From Adiantum capillus-veneris (Eukaryota > Streptophyta > Polypodiopsida > Polypodiales > Pteridaceae): 64,000 bases of DNA. The notes beneath the pieces are model-generated. The model made no database searches. It saw nothing but the letters and a program-made list of their open reading frames with translations, and had not been told where the DNA came from. The DNA is taken from NCBI GenBank assembly GCA_014529385.2, contig CM043970.1:65712996-65776995 (forward strand), read 5' to 3'. This document shows positions 45,961 through 57,139 of this stretch, in pieces. The translations under genes were made by a program, and so were the position numbers. How positions within the stretch are numbered: position 1 is the first letter of the stretch; each line of letters opens with the position of its first letter.

Positions 45961-46434
45961 ATGGCTAGAACAAAAGCCACAAAACCTGCATGGGACTTTT
46001 CAAGAGAAAATCAGAAAGGCACCGAAATGTGTAGATTTATGCATACCAAAGCTTCCCTTTCAGAGGATGGTGAGGTCCATATGTGAAGAAGCTACCTGGG
46101 GCACCAAAAGGTGGAAGGTGGTGGCATTAATGGCTCTACAAGAAGCAGCAGAGGACTTCCTACTGGAGTACTTCAGTGACATGACCATTGTTGCAGCCCA
46201 TGCCACAGGGTTACTATAATGGACAAAGATAGTGAGACACTGAATGGTGAGGTCCATATAAGAAGCTACAAAAAGGTTTGGTGGCATTAATGGCTCTACA
46301 AGAAGCAGCAGAGGACTTCCTACTGGAGTACTTCAGTCATGACCATTGTTGCAGCCCCTGCCCACAGGGTTACTATAATGGACAAAGATAGTGAGACACT
46401 GAAAAGAATAAGGTGTATGACAAACTACTGGTCC
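45961..46434 (+). pseudogene. Histone H3 / CENH3-like pseudogene with 3' tandem duplication
   Basis: ATG 45961 opens with MARTKATKP, an H3-type N-terminus. After a frame change the alpha-N to alpha-3 histone fold follows: IRKAPKCVDLCIPKLPFQR aligns residue for residue with IRK..KSTELLIRKLPFQR of H3, then VALMALQEAAEDFLLEYF and TIVAAHA. A one-base loss near 46200 shifts frame; the C-terminus HRVTIMDKDSETLKRIR is readable in the second unit (46370-46415). The tail is only about 15-20 residues. Loop 1 is one residue longer than in H3 and carries a Trp (KRWKV), features of centromeric H3. A 177-bp segment (46067-46243) is repeated at 46244-46402. A histone-fold origin is well supported; CENH3 rather than H3 is inferred. 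Confidence 0.75.
46067..46402 (+). repeat. Tandem duplication of the histone-like core, 177-bp unit
   Basis: ATGGTGAGGTCCATAT starts each unit (46067 and 46244). The second unit is shorter by small deletions and has in-frame stops, but keeps the base lost from the first near HA-HRVT. Confidence 0.9.
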
Positions 46435-46890
46435 CCATGTCTGCAGGGATAAGAAATGAGGGAAATTTTGTTATACCCCCCCTAGTGCCACAACTCACAG
46501 TTGTAGTGTCACACATGATGTGAATACAAGAAGGGCAGAGACTATTGCTCGCCAAACAGAGGACATGAACAGAGCTTAAGGAGAAAGCAAAAGTAGCAGT
46601 GGAGTCCCAGAGGCAAATAGAATGCAATGTGTCCTGTCCATAGAGGCAAGCAATCGAGAAACTCTACTTTCAATGAAGGATGTTTGCTTGCAGAGATACC
46701 ATTTGTAGATGAAGAGCTAGCTCTGGAAAAAGTGGACATTAATTTATTGCAGAATCTAGATGCTCAGATTTCACAATTTCTACTTCTTAAGTAATTTACT
46801 ACTTGCTAAATTTTTACTACACTACTTTAAATCAGGTAATATAGAACTCTACTCACTCAGCCTGATCAAAATCAACTCTCCCACACACCC
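46435..46890 (+). other. Spacer with coding-like traces
   Basis: Short frames (KEKAKVAVESQRQIE near 46580) hint at decayed exons between the histone-like and ULP1-like parts, but no motif or splice chain could be fixed. Confidence 0.3.
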
Positions 46891-46892
46891 AC

Positions 46893-48734
46893 ACAGAGGT
46901 GTTTCTTCTTGATCCACAAATGTCAGTGATTATTAACAAAAGAACAGTCCATCTGGGACCTTTGAGAGTTGGTTTCTCCACTGTGCTATGCTAGAAGTTA
47001 CTGTCATCATCTTTCCATATGAGAACAACCATCACTAGAGTCTCATATGCCTTGATGTTGACCAACCAGCAGTGTGGGTGTTCAATTCAATAAAAGGAAC
47101 CCACCCTGAAATTAGGCTGTAAGTGTTTTGTATCAGAAAGTGTTTTTTATAGATATCCATGTAAATTTGAAGCCTCATGCTAACATCTTGACATTGCTTT
47201 GTGCAGTTGTATAAAGAGGTTGTTGCTTGCCTATGGCAAGCTATGTGGAAGGTATGAACTATACAAGGCCCCAATCAAAGATGTACCTGTCCCAAATCAA
47301 ACCGATGGAAATTCTTGCGGCTGGAGATGTCTTCTCCATGCAGAATATGTCTTGCAAAGCTACTTTGCATTAAAACCTTTCATGACTAAGGTACCCATTT
47401 GGCAATGCATTCAGTTAGTTTTGGTTTAGTTTATAAAAGAATTCTCACCATGTGGTCTTTCAATTTTGCAGAGTGCTTTAAAAAACTACACATATGATTA
47501 TTTGCAAAGATACCGGGTAAGTTTAATACAACACCTGCTTACTATGTCTAGCCCCAGAGAGCTTGAAGATAGCGGCTTGGATGACCGCACTATTGATCTA
47601 ACAATACATCACGTGCCACCACAACAAACCCCTGCATCTGATACAATGGAATCACAACGGGCCGAGGGGGTCATATCAGCAGAAGATGAAAGAGCCGAGG
47701 ATGAGGAAAGGTCAAATGAGCATATGGAAGGTGCTAGTGTACAACCAGAGGAGACAATGAAAGAGCCAAGTCAGCCAGTGGAGGAGCCAAAAGAGCCTAT
47801 GGCTGAAACCCAAGATGAGGAAAGCAGGCCTATAGATGAGCAAAAGGATATGGATGAGGAAAGCAGGCCTAGGGATGAGCAAACTGATATGGATCAGGCA
47901 AGGATGTATGAGGCAAGCCGGTCAACCGAGGGAGAGGAAAAGACCTTGGAGGAAACCTTGAATGAGGCAGAAAGAGCCATGGGGGAGACCCCTGATGAAG
48001 ATGTGAATGATGAAGCTAAAGCAGAGGAGAGCAACAACGACATCAACACTACAGAGACCCAGTATGGACCCTTGCTACCTGTAGATACGGTTGTTCCGAT
48101 AATGTCTATTCAAGTATGGCAAAATATGTTTAGCTTCTAACTACTTATATGTACTTGTCAACTTTTACAGAGGTTGATTATCTTGGACGTCAATGGATTG
48201 CTGCTGATGCGGGTGCCTCTCGGTGACACAGAACCCTTTGAGGATTTGCAAACGTTTCGGATGGGAACTTGTCGAGTCGTGGTTCGTCCAAGAACCAAGG
48301 AATTTATTCAGTTTCTTCTTCCGCGCTTCAGAGTTGCCATATGGTCTTCAATGCAAAGGCAAAACTTGTCGCCACTAGTTACAATAGTTTGCAGTGTATG
48401 CGACGCTCACACGTCATATTTTGCCTTTTTGTATAATCAAAGAAAATGCGTTACCGTTGAGGGACACTACCACCCTAAAAAACCACACTTACCTCTTTTG
48501 TACAAACCGTTTAGCCAAATCAGTGTACCCTTTGATGCAACTAATACACTACTGATTGATGATACTCCTGAAAAGGGAGAACTAAATCCGTCGGGAACAA
48601 CTATCTCACCACCTTCTTTCGAGGGGCATTCCTTCGATTTTTACCTTGAAGACATTCTGATTCCATACTTACAGAAATTGTATCTCAGTCCATTGTTCAC
48701 GGACGAGTTTGTACTTTCTAATGAATTAAGATGA
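46893..48734 (+). pseudogene. ULP1-type cysteine protease spliced to FCP1-like HAD phosphatase domain
   Basis: Segments: 46893-47118 (FLLDPQMS, a frameshift, then VIIFPYENNHH-stop-SLICLDVDQPAVWVFNSI), 47207-47390 (DVPVPNQTDGNSCGWRCLL), 47472-47516, and 48171-48734. Introns have GTAAGT donors at 47119 and 47517 and a GTACCC donor at 47391; all fitted junctions keep frame. The C48 protease His, Gln and Cys are visible; the acid position is Asn (FNSI). TAG 47036-47038 replaces the Trp after the catalytic His. The last exon is an NIF/FCP1-like domain: ILDVNGLLL (DxDx[TV] box, second Asp now Asn), VRPRTKEFIQF, AIWSSM and LLIDDTPEKG. ULP1 proteases cut SUMO-like proteins and often ride on plant DNA transposons. 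The fusion is inferred from splice phases. Confidence 0.65.
47517..48140 (+). other. Open, acidic intron (alternative C-terminus)
   Basis: The 654-nt intron 47517-48170 (GTAAGT...TTTTACAG) stays open in the upstream frame for about 207 codons to TAA 48138-48140. It encodes a Glu/Asp-rich tail with an internal repeat (DEESRP-DEQ-DMD, twice). Retention would give ULP1 plus acidic tail; removal gives ULP1 plus HAD. Confidence 0.5.
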
Positions 48735-48764
48735 CTCTTCTATCATGTCTTTGTCTTGTCTAAC

Positions 48765-48767
<3 letters not shown>

Positions 48768-48796
<29 letters not shown>
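48768..48796. repeat. (GA)n microsatellite
   Basis: About 14 GA units between two convergent genes. Confidence 0.9.
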
Positions 48797-48801
<5 letters not shown>

Positions 48802-48920
48802 ACATGGTAAAGAAATGTATTTCAAGCACACTTTTTCACAGGGCACAATTGACAAATGAGCTCAATAAACTTCATGTATTGAAAGTCATTTGTATACACT
48901 TGGGTTCACAAGAATATCTG

Positions 48921-50325
48921 TTACATTGACACTACTTCAACCCGACCATCCAACTCTTTGCACAAAATATCTTTTTCCCTTCGCCGCATCACCTTACGGC
49001 CAGCTAGGAAAAAGGAAAAATCTGATAGGTCCTTGTCCATTGACTCTTCAATTATGTCATGCCGCAAATGCTGAAGACTGCATAGCTCCCTTATTGTAAC
49101 CACCAACAGTAGGCCATGCTCTTTATCAATCACTTCCACATCCACAGCAGGATTATCTTCCAAACCTGCAGAAACCTGGTCCATAGGAATGTACTTACCA
49201 TTGAGCATTTGTGATCGCATATACCAAAACAAGAGTAACAGTGATTGGCTTGCAATCATGTACTTGACAACTAGAGTATCAAGTGCGACCTCGCACTGTA
49301 AACCAATCTCTTCCTTTGCATACCATCCTTTGTCAAGAAGTTTGTCACAGGATGACTGCTGAAATGACTTGCACATGAACATAGTTTTCGTAACACGGAT
49401 GTTGTAGCTATGAAACAACTCTATGAAGAGTGCAACAGGACAAAAGTTTGCAATTCTAACCAGTTTGGTGGGAATAGAGATACGTAGAGACCTTTGTATA
49501 TCCTTGTAGAGCTTACTTCGCATTGCCTCCACCATTGTTTCCTCGGGAACTGGCCAGTCCACAGTGTTCCAATCGGTTGGTAGAGGCACTTTCACCAACA
49601 TGCCATTCTTATTCCCTGAGCTGAGTTGGTAGAAGTGGCCAGTCTTTTGCTGCTCCTCCCTGAATACTGTAGAGAACCAATGTGGGCATGAACAACATGG
49701 AAGAGGCCTATTATGCACTCCACAGGCTCCCATTGCTCATAAGAAGAGGGATAAACATCTGCAATATATATAAAAAGAGTTAAACTAAGAGTATCAATAA
49801 GTAAAAATGACAAATCTAATGTAATTGAGCTGTGATGAATGGAGACATTGCTCATAACAAGCGGAAGAAACATTGCAAAATATATAAGAAAAGTTATAAT
49901 GAGAGTATCCGTAAGTTCACATGTCAAGAGTACTTACAATTGCAACGTGGTTGATGTATATCTGATACATTTCCACCGTTTTCTATCACCTCTGGATGGG
50001 TAAACACATGCTGAACAAGAACTTCCTTTACAGATCTTTTGCCGATTTCAACTTTGAAATCCAACAGTCTGGCCTTCCATGCTGAGCGGTAAACGTTGAT
50101 ACCACTAGACCTCTTGGGTCTTCTTGGTTGGATGAGGACCCATCAACCTTTGTTTATCCTTTGTCCAACCCATTGGTTCTCTGCACTTATTGAAGTTGAT
50201 ATTGTAATTGAGGATATGCTACTACTTGGCCTTCTAGGCAAAGTGCAGCTGTTGGTTGTTGGTGTGAGAGACAGTAAACACCTGGAGCTTCTTGGGGGAG
50301 AAGACGTGGAAGCCATAGCTCTCAC
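48921..50325 (-). pseudogene. Unknown two-exon gene with Cys cluster (401 codons)
   Basis: Exons 50325-49938 (donor AATT/GTAAGT) and 49735-48921 (acceptor ATGAG/CA) sum to 1203 nt, exactly 401 codons, ending TAA. One in-frame TGA at 50143-50145 (context INKG-stop-WVLIQP; CGA expected) breaks exon 1. The N-terminus is Ser/Thr-rich; then RSAWKARLLDFKVEIGKRS, a Cys cluster spanning the junction (PRCNS, MGACGV, PCCSCPHW) and a mostly helical C-terminal part with WYMRSQMLNG. It may be a zinc-binding transposon accessory protein. No family recognised. It converges on the ULP1-HAD gene 187 bp away. Confidence 0.55.
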
Positions 50326-50637
50326 AGAAAAGCTTTAGTGGAGGGAGATTCACTTTGAAAGAATTCTAATGGAGGGAAAGTGTTTTAGAATTCCAATATC
50401 TTGTGCGGGCTTAATGGTCACCCTCCAGTACGTTAATGAACATAAGAGAATATTAGAAGTGGGACCACATGCAAGCACCTAAAAGCTCGGTAAAAGGAAG
50501 GAAATTACAATGCTACAATCCTAGATTCATGAAAGTTTTATGCTATTTTCCTATTTTTTGAGTCTTTCCACGTACTTTCCTACATAACGTAGCCTTCGTG
50601 CTCATTGGACGCGCTCTATTATTCTCTCTCTTCATAT
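50326..50637. other. Upstream region of the Cys-cluster gene
   Basis: Non-coding. No clear TATA box; no repeat structure. Confidence 0.35.
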
Positions 50638-50985
<348 letters not shown>

Positions 50986-51057
50986 GTGAAAGATGAAGAT
51001 ACATATCAGTTAAGGACTGAGGGTCCTTTAGGAAGATGAGAGAGGATAATAGAAACC

Positions 51058-51812
51058 TAGGGGGGGTCAATTGTGGGGAGGGCCGGTTTGGGATTTCGAA
51101 ACTCTTGGATGATGGCTTTAACGCCTCGATAGACTGCCCATTTGCCTTGTTTGCGGGCTTCATGTACCTTCTTGAGCTCTTCACTTTTGTGTTTGAGTTG
51201 TGTCGCAGTGAGTTCTTCTGCAATCCAAAGCTTGGTATCTTTGAGAAGACGCGATTGTTGAAGAAGCTTGAGCCGACCCTCTCGACTTTCAAATTCAAGA
51301 ATGGCATGTCCACTTGGTATGGGCTTGTTAGGGCCTCCCTAAGTGATACACTCTATTGCGTTGTACTCAAGCTTGATCGGTTGGAGAGTTTCATTTAGGA
51401 AATTAATGCACATCGAGAAGACTTTCTCGGTCGTATCCCATGCTTGAGGTAGTCCACCAATGCAGACCTTGAGGGCATTTTGTTCTTGGAGTCGGTGTTC
51501 TCGAAGCTCTGCTGTCACACACGTCTTCACCTTTGCAATTGTTGTTGAGTGGGTTTCGATGGCCTTCGCTTCGACTTCTTTCACTTTGTTGGTGGCGAGA
51601 TCGACCATGGAGTCAAATCGTGCCTCGAGCTTGCTAAGGCGAGCTTTGAGGTCGCGATTCTCTTCCGTGACCCGGTCAAGGGCTGCTTGGAGGCGCTCGA
51701 TTCGATCAGATTTGTTCGGGGCTGCTAAAATGGCGGCAAAACTTGGTCGTGTTTTTGCAAGGGCCTTCGGGGTAGTCATCTTTCCTATGGAGAGCTCAAA
51801 ACCTGCAGGCAC
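51058..51812 (-). pseudogene. LINE-C ORF1 (coiled coil plus RRM-like domain)
   Basis: One minus-strand frame of about 250 codons: KSDRIERLQAALDRVTEENR starts a coiled coil (residues about 35-95), then an L1-ORF1-like RRM (CIGGLPQAWDTTEKVF, GHAILEFESREGRLKLL, LLKDTKLWIAEELT) and a basic C-terminal part (ELKKVHEARKQGKWAVYRG). The single break is TAG 51339-51341 between ECIT and GGPNKP, where Gln fits. In L1 elements this protein forms RNA-binding trimers. No ORF2 follows; the element is cut at the GA repeat near 50985. It differs from LINE-A (DUF4283) and LINE-B. Confidence 0.7.
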
Positions 51813-52166
51813 TGATTCACAGAGAGTCGTTGTGGTATTTCTGTGTTAGAAGGCTCGTCGAGATTGTGTGGAGCTCCGGCTTGTGTGGGAAGCTCCAATT
51901 CACTGAGAGCAGGATTTATATCCTTTAACACAAAGCCTCATAACCTCTTGACAATGCATAGAGCTCTGGTCGAGGCCGGCAGGGCATTATACTGCCGAAG
52001 TCGAGGTCGACAGGTGAGGCAGGGCGGTTCGGCAGAGCCGCGGTGCAGCAAGTCGGCAGAAGATAGTCGAGTCGAGGTCGTGGAGTAGAGCATGTGGTGT
52101 CGAGGTCGTGCGGTATAGCAAGCGGGACTGTAGGTCTCGATTTGGAGAGGGGAGGGCGAATCTTCT

Positions 52167-52172
<6 letters not shown>
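51813..52172 (-). other. Probable 5' region of LINE-C
   Basis: Non-coding GC-richer sequence with repeated GTCGAGGTCG words, upstream of LINE-C ORF1 in its orientation. Confidence 0.4.
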
Positions 52173-52205
<33 letters not shown>

Positions 52206-52277
52206 AGGGCTGCCCTCACCCAGGGGGGGACTGTGTAAGCGATAGGCTACTGAAGAAAGCTAGGGCAGCAGAGGCTT

Positions 52278-52369
<92 letters not shown>
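52173..52369. repeat. Poly-C (33 nt) and long (GA)n
   Basis: 33 C's at 52173-52205 and about 44 GA units at 52281-52369. Confidence 0.95.
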
Positions 52370-52373
<4 letters not shown>

Positions 52374-52429
52374 ATTATCGTCTTGGAACGTCAAATATGA
52401 CCTATGGGACCAAAGTTACATGTCATGTA

Positions 52430-54439
52430 GTATGTGTATGACTGATAAGTGACTCTCCATGCACCAAAATTGTGGTGATGAGAGTTGCAATGGAAAGCCC
52501 ACACTGTGGCTGGGAGAGGAAAGTGTGTAGTTCTAAGTCATGGTTGAAAATGTGAGAGAAGCAAGTTTTGATGTGACCAAAAGTTGAGCACTCTAGCAGT
52601 GTGTGGTACTTAGACTCTCGAACTTGCAGTGAGCATATCGATTTGACTCTTCTCCATTGCCGCAACTCCCTCTCTCGCATCGAAGGAAATGGGAGCTAAG
52701 CCGAATGGTTGCGATAGTGAGCATCGCCGACAAGGGGATAGGCTCAAGCATGTAAGTGTGAGTACAATTTCCTCTTTTAGGGAAGAACATGATTTTGTAG
52801 TTGGGGGCAATATAGATGGTGTAATGTATGAAGCGTGACCCACCAGATTTCTCCCAAGACATATTACGTTGGCGTTGTAGAAAAGCTTCATTCATTTGGG
52901 AATCAATTGAAGCATCATGTAGCAAGTGGAATGCATCCCAACTCCCAAACCACTTCTTTTTGTATTGCATCCATCCGGTGCTCAAGATCTTGCTTTTATG
53001 CATCTTTTGAACTTTTTTTCTTGCTTCCCTAGCAATTGTAGAACGTCAATGTGAGGGCTTTTGACACATCTTTATCATGTACTCCACAACCCTTTCCATG
53101 CCCATAACCTCAATTGGAAGAGATCTTGACTCAAGAAGTAGGAGCATATATGGTGTTTGTGTCTTAACTTGGAGAAAATTTGTAAGAAAACTCTTTTGGA
53201 CATTCTCAAACTCTTTCCAAGTAGACTTTAAAATGCTCCCGCCCCACACTTCAACTCCATGAAGAAGAACCAATGTCACCAATGCATCAAAAAGGTACTT
53301 CTTGAGAACCCAACACTTGATGTTTCTCGCATTACACATGTTCTTAAGTGCATACTATGCTCTCTTTCCCACTTCGAAACAACGCATAGCACATTCATGC
53401 CACTTGTGATTGGTGGATGGAACCTCAAGGCCAAGGTACTGAAAGCTCTCAACAACTTCAAGTGTCTCATTGTTGTACACAATGCATGGTTTCTCCTTAT
53501 GATTGGTTTTCACAAGAATAACCTTTGTTTTGGATTCATTCACAATCAACCCAATATGCAAGCAAAAGTTCTCAAGGACAACCATAAGCTTTTGTGCATC
53601 TTCTAAAGTGCGTGCTAGAAGCGCTACATCATCCGCATACAACAAAAGCATGATTACTGCATTGCAAACAGTGACCTCTTCAGCGCCTCCTTCTTGCATA
53701 AAGTCAAGTACCATTTGTTCTAATTTATCGATGCATAGACAGAGAGTTGGTGACAATGGACATCCTTGTTTAACCCCAATAGTGCATACAATTTTTTTTG
53801 AAATTTCTCTTCGCATGCGTAATTGAAAAATCACCTTCTCATAGATTTGAGAAAGCATAAGCATGGATTCATTTGGAACTTGGAGTTCTTCCATCCTTCT
53901 CCACAAATAATCATATCAAAGGCTTTCTTAAAGTCCACAAAACAACAATACAATCGCTTGCCTTTCAACCGACTTTCCTCTATAAGAACATGAAGAGTGA
54001 CAAGATGATCAATGGTGCTATGGCATCGACAAAAACCCGCTTGTCCTTTTGCAGGCTTGTTATTCTCTTTAGCCCAGTCACTCAATTTCATCTCCATTAT
54101 GCACCCAAACAACTTTGCCATAAGAGACCCAATCATTATAGTCCGGTAGTTGTTTACATTTTTTACATCCCCTCCTTTAGGCAAAGGCTTAACCCAATTA
54201 GTACTCCAATCATAAGGTATACCATGTTGAAATGCAAGGTTGAACATATCACACATCCACTCATGGGTAAAATCTCCAAGTTCCATTCGATCATCTCCGG
54301 CTTGATACCTTAAAGATCTCCCGCTTTTTGCGAGTGGCCAACTTTGCAAGCCCACCACATACATCCTCAATAGTAAAAAAAGAGAGCATACATGGGAGTG
54401 AACCATAAGATGATATTTTTTCAGCATTTGCTTGCTCAT
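52430..54439 (-). pseudogene. LINE-B ORF2 reverse transcriptase and C-terminal region
   Basis: RT motifs: LPKGGDVKNVNNYRTIMIGS, GQAGFCRCHSTIDHL, FVDFKKAFDMI (first Asp box), then after a frameshift near 53905 KQGCPLSPTLCLCIDKLEQ, LLLYADDVALLA (active site), FQYLGLEV. The C-terminal part has LLHGVEVWGGS and TPYMLLLLE, seen in LINE ORF2 tails. Catalytic Asp residues are intact but in two frames. Confidence 0.9.
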
Positions 54440-54622
54440 ATAATTGCCTACAATGTGTGTACATATCCAAAAGACTCAAGTTTCCAAAATTCTCAACCCG
54501 CTTGCCCCTCAAGTTTCTCCAAAGTCTTCCACATGCATGTGTCTTTCTTGGACTTGAAAAAGTTGTTGCTTTACTTCCCATCTTCTTTTCCTCTTTTGAA
54601 TCAATACCTTATGCTAATGACT

Positions 54623-55573
54623 TTAATAGTTGTCTTTATCCATAGTTGCATCAAGCTTTATCAATGACTTTCGAGCATCTTGATATTCTTTATCAAACCA
54701 CCTTTTGCGTGATCTATCTTTGTTGATACCATGGAGATGCTTTATGGAAAAACATTCTTCGGCACAAGAATAGATAACTTTCTTTAAAGCTTCCCATTTA
54801 GTTTCCAATGGTGCGTCATATTGAAGCTTTGTCATCCATAACTTTTTCTCAACCATTTCAATGTACATTGGTGCCTATTTGAAATCCATACATAGTGATA
54901 ATTTCTCTTTCCTTTGGCTGAGATTATCATCCTTAGTTTCTTCTCCACATGAAAGGTCAATACATAAGGTCCAATGGTCAATTTTTGGGGTTCGTTGGCC
55001 AAACTTAAAACTCTTTATGCCATACATGATGGCTTCGAAGAGTAGCATATAGTCCTCATTATGTTTCCTACATGTAAATCCATTGGTTCCACTCCACAAA
55101 GATACACCATTGGCAATAAGCATACCCGTGCTATTACACATGTGTAAAAGTAACTTTCCATAGTGATCCGGCTCTTTCTCATCCATTGAAGCACGATCAT
55201 ACAAGTGAACTTCCTCCAACTCCCTTGAAATGTATGGCATATCAAATTGTTGAGTATCATGTTGCAATGTTTTTGTGTGAGCATTCATATCCCCAAACAC
55301 AATAACATCACTTTCGTCTTTGAAAAATGCAATGTCCTCTTCTAAATCAAAAAATGGATGATCTCTATCCATGCAAGCATAAAAGGGGGAATCATGATGA
55401 GGAATGTAGCAACCGGCTACAAAAATGGGTGCTCTTTTTGGTGTCATAATTTTCAGCCATACATAACATTTGTACTTGTCATCTTTCACAATTGATACAA
55501 AATCTTCCAATCCTTTCTTAACCATACATGCTACCCTCCTTGCCCTCTTCGTTGCTTGAGATTCTTTGACCAC
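54623..55573 (-). pseudogene. LINE-B ORF2 endonuclease domain
   Basis: PIFVAGCYIPHHDSPF, VIVFGDMNAHTKT (GD-N-H box) and a terminal PKIDHWTL where D-H-x-P-L is usual, so the last motif has lost its Pro. A linker with RKRWFDKEYQDARKSL follows at lower coordinates. APE-type endonuclease of a LINE. Confidence 0.82.
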
Positions 55574-55899
55574 ATCAATGAATGTACATTGTAATCCTCC
55601 AAGCCATTATTCCTTTGTGTATCATGCTCCTAAGTTTCACCAAGAAGTACAACATCGGCTTTGCTTGTTAGTTCATCAATGCCAACCCCCGCATTCCATG
55701 GGTATCAATTACAATTCCAAAAGCATATTTTCAATTGTACTTCGGTCTCATAGGTCAGGCATCCCTATTTTCTCGAGGGACCTACCTCCTCCTTGGGCAC
55801 ATTTTCGTCGTGAGAGATCTCCTTGTTTTTCTTATTCTTTTTCTCATATGCCTTGCGATGCATATTTTGTTGCTTAATGCTGCGTTCTTCACATTAAAA

Positions 55900-56720
55900 A
55901 TTTGTATCCCTCAAATAGATCCAACTATTATCAAGGATAATCTTTCAATTGGTCTCATCCGGCATAGTGCATACAATTGGCCGTTCTCTCGAGCAAGGAG
56001 CTCCTTGCTTCCCCATTCTATGTGCTCCATAGACCATAACTCCGGACATGCCAAAGTGGATTTTGAAGAAATCTTCAATAACAATGGCAAGAGAAGGAGG
56101 TGCCTCTAACTTCTCTTCGGAAATCCCACGAATAACAATGTTCTTGGAACGGGAGCACGTCGCTCCCGTTCCTTCAACTCCTCCACATCCACATTCTCAA
56201 CATTCTTTGTTTGAACCATAGCTTGCATGAGTGATGAATTAGGAACCACATTGTTACCACATACATCAACCCAAGACTTGTTTGTGCATACATTTTTCAT
56301 GTCTCGTACATCCCGGCTCATGGTGTCAAATTTTTTCTCTTTCAATACATGGACATGCTCTATTTTGCTCATGCACTCCTTCAAAACATTCAAGTCCACA
56401 AGAGAGTGTTTACATTCCTTCACTTCCTCTTCAAGTTGGATCAATCGTGTTGTTTGCATCTCAAGTGTCCTCTTGAGATTCTCATTCTCAACCACAAGTA
56501 CCCTTAGTGTGCCATTCTCCGTTGCAAGTGCTCATAATTCTTCACCTTGTTTGTTTACGGTCTCTTGCAACGATACCAAGTATGCCATGATCATGGTTTT
56601 CGATGTCGTTGGTTGGGTGATTGTGTTGCTATCTCCATACTTATGATATTTGGGATCATTGTCCACAATGGTTGAGGACCTTGTTGAAGAAGAAGAACCC
56701 TTGCGAGTGTCTGAAAACAT
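55900..56720 (-). pseudogene. LINE-B ORF1 (coiled coil plus L1-ORF1-like domain)
   Basis: Starts MFSDTRKGSSSSTRSS at 56720. TGA at 56532-56534 stands where the second copy has CGG (Arg). A coiled coil (ENLKRTLEMQTTRLIQLEEE...) is followed by a frameshift at a new perfect palindrome (56146-56172), then NIVIRGISEEKLEAPPSL, MVYGAHRMGK and RPIVCTM in another frame. Confidence 0.82.
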
Positions 56721-57139
56721 TGTATGTAAAATAAGAGATGAGAGTCAACTTTCTTGAACCTGTTCACTTTAGAAACGCTGCTACAAAAACGCCTTCCATA
56801 ACGTTAATTTTTTTTGTCTTTACATCAATGCGTAGAGGGTATCATGCTCTTCGATTGAGGCTATAGATCACCCAAATGGGAGTTCGTATGAAGAAGTTAA
56901 TATGATCAAAAGAGTGAACTGTTGTCTATTAGGACCTCCTTCACCTACCTTTAAACCACAAAATTATTAGAATATTGTCGATGGCACCATTGAACAAAGT
57001 GTCGTTGTCAAGCACCCAAAGTTCCAAAGAACACATTCATTGGCGTTGATCACTGGACCAGTATAACCCACAGTCTGTTCTCACCTACAAACTAGAGTGT
57101 AGAGGCCTTTTGAGACACCGTTTTTTATGATGGGATTGA

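Larger units (their letters stand above)
52430..56960 (-). mobile_element. LINE-B non-LTR retrotransposon, nearly full length
   Basis: 5' UTR about 56960-56721, ORF1 56720-55900, endonuclease 55573-54875, RT 54439-53355 and C-terminal region to about 52430, all on the minus strand. The 5' UTR and ORF1 match a second copy in opposite orientation at 62856-64000. No poly(A) or target duplication was found at the low end. Disabled by stops and shifts. Confidence 0.88.

Noticed and set aside
46893-50325. Endogenous giant-virus segment (ULP1, phosphatase and histone genes)
   Set aside because: Genes have several spliceosomal introns, no viral core gene was seen, and neighbours are transposase-like. 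A transposon block fits better.
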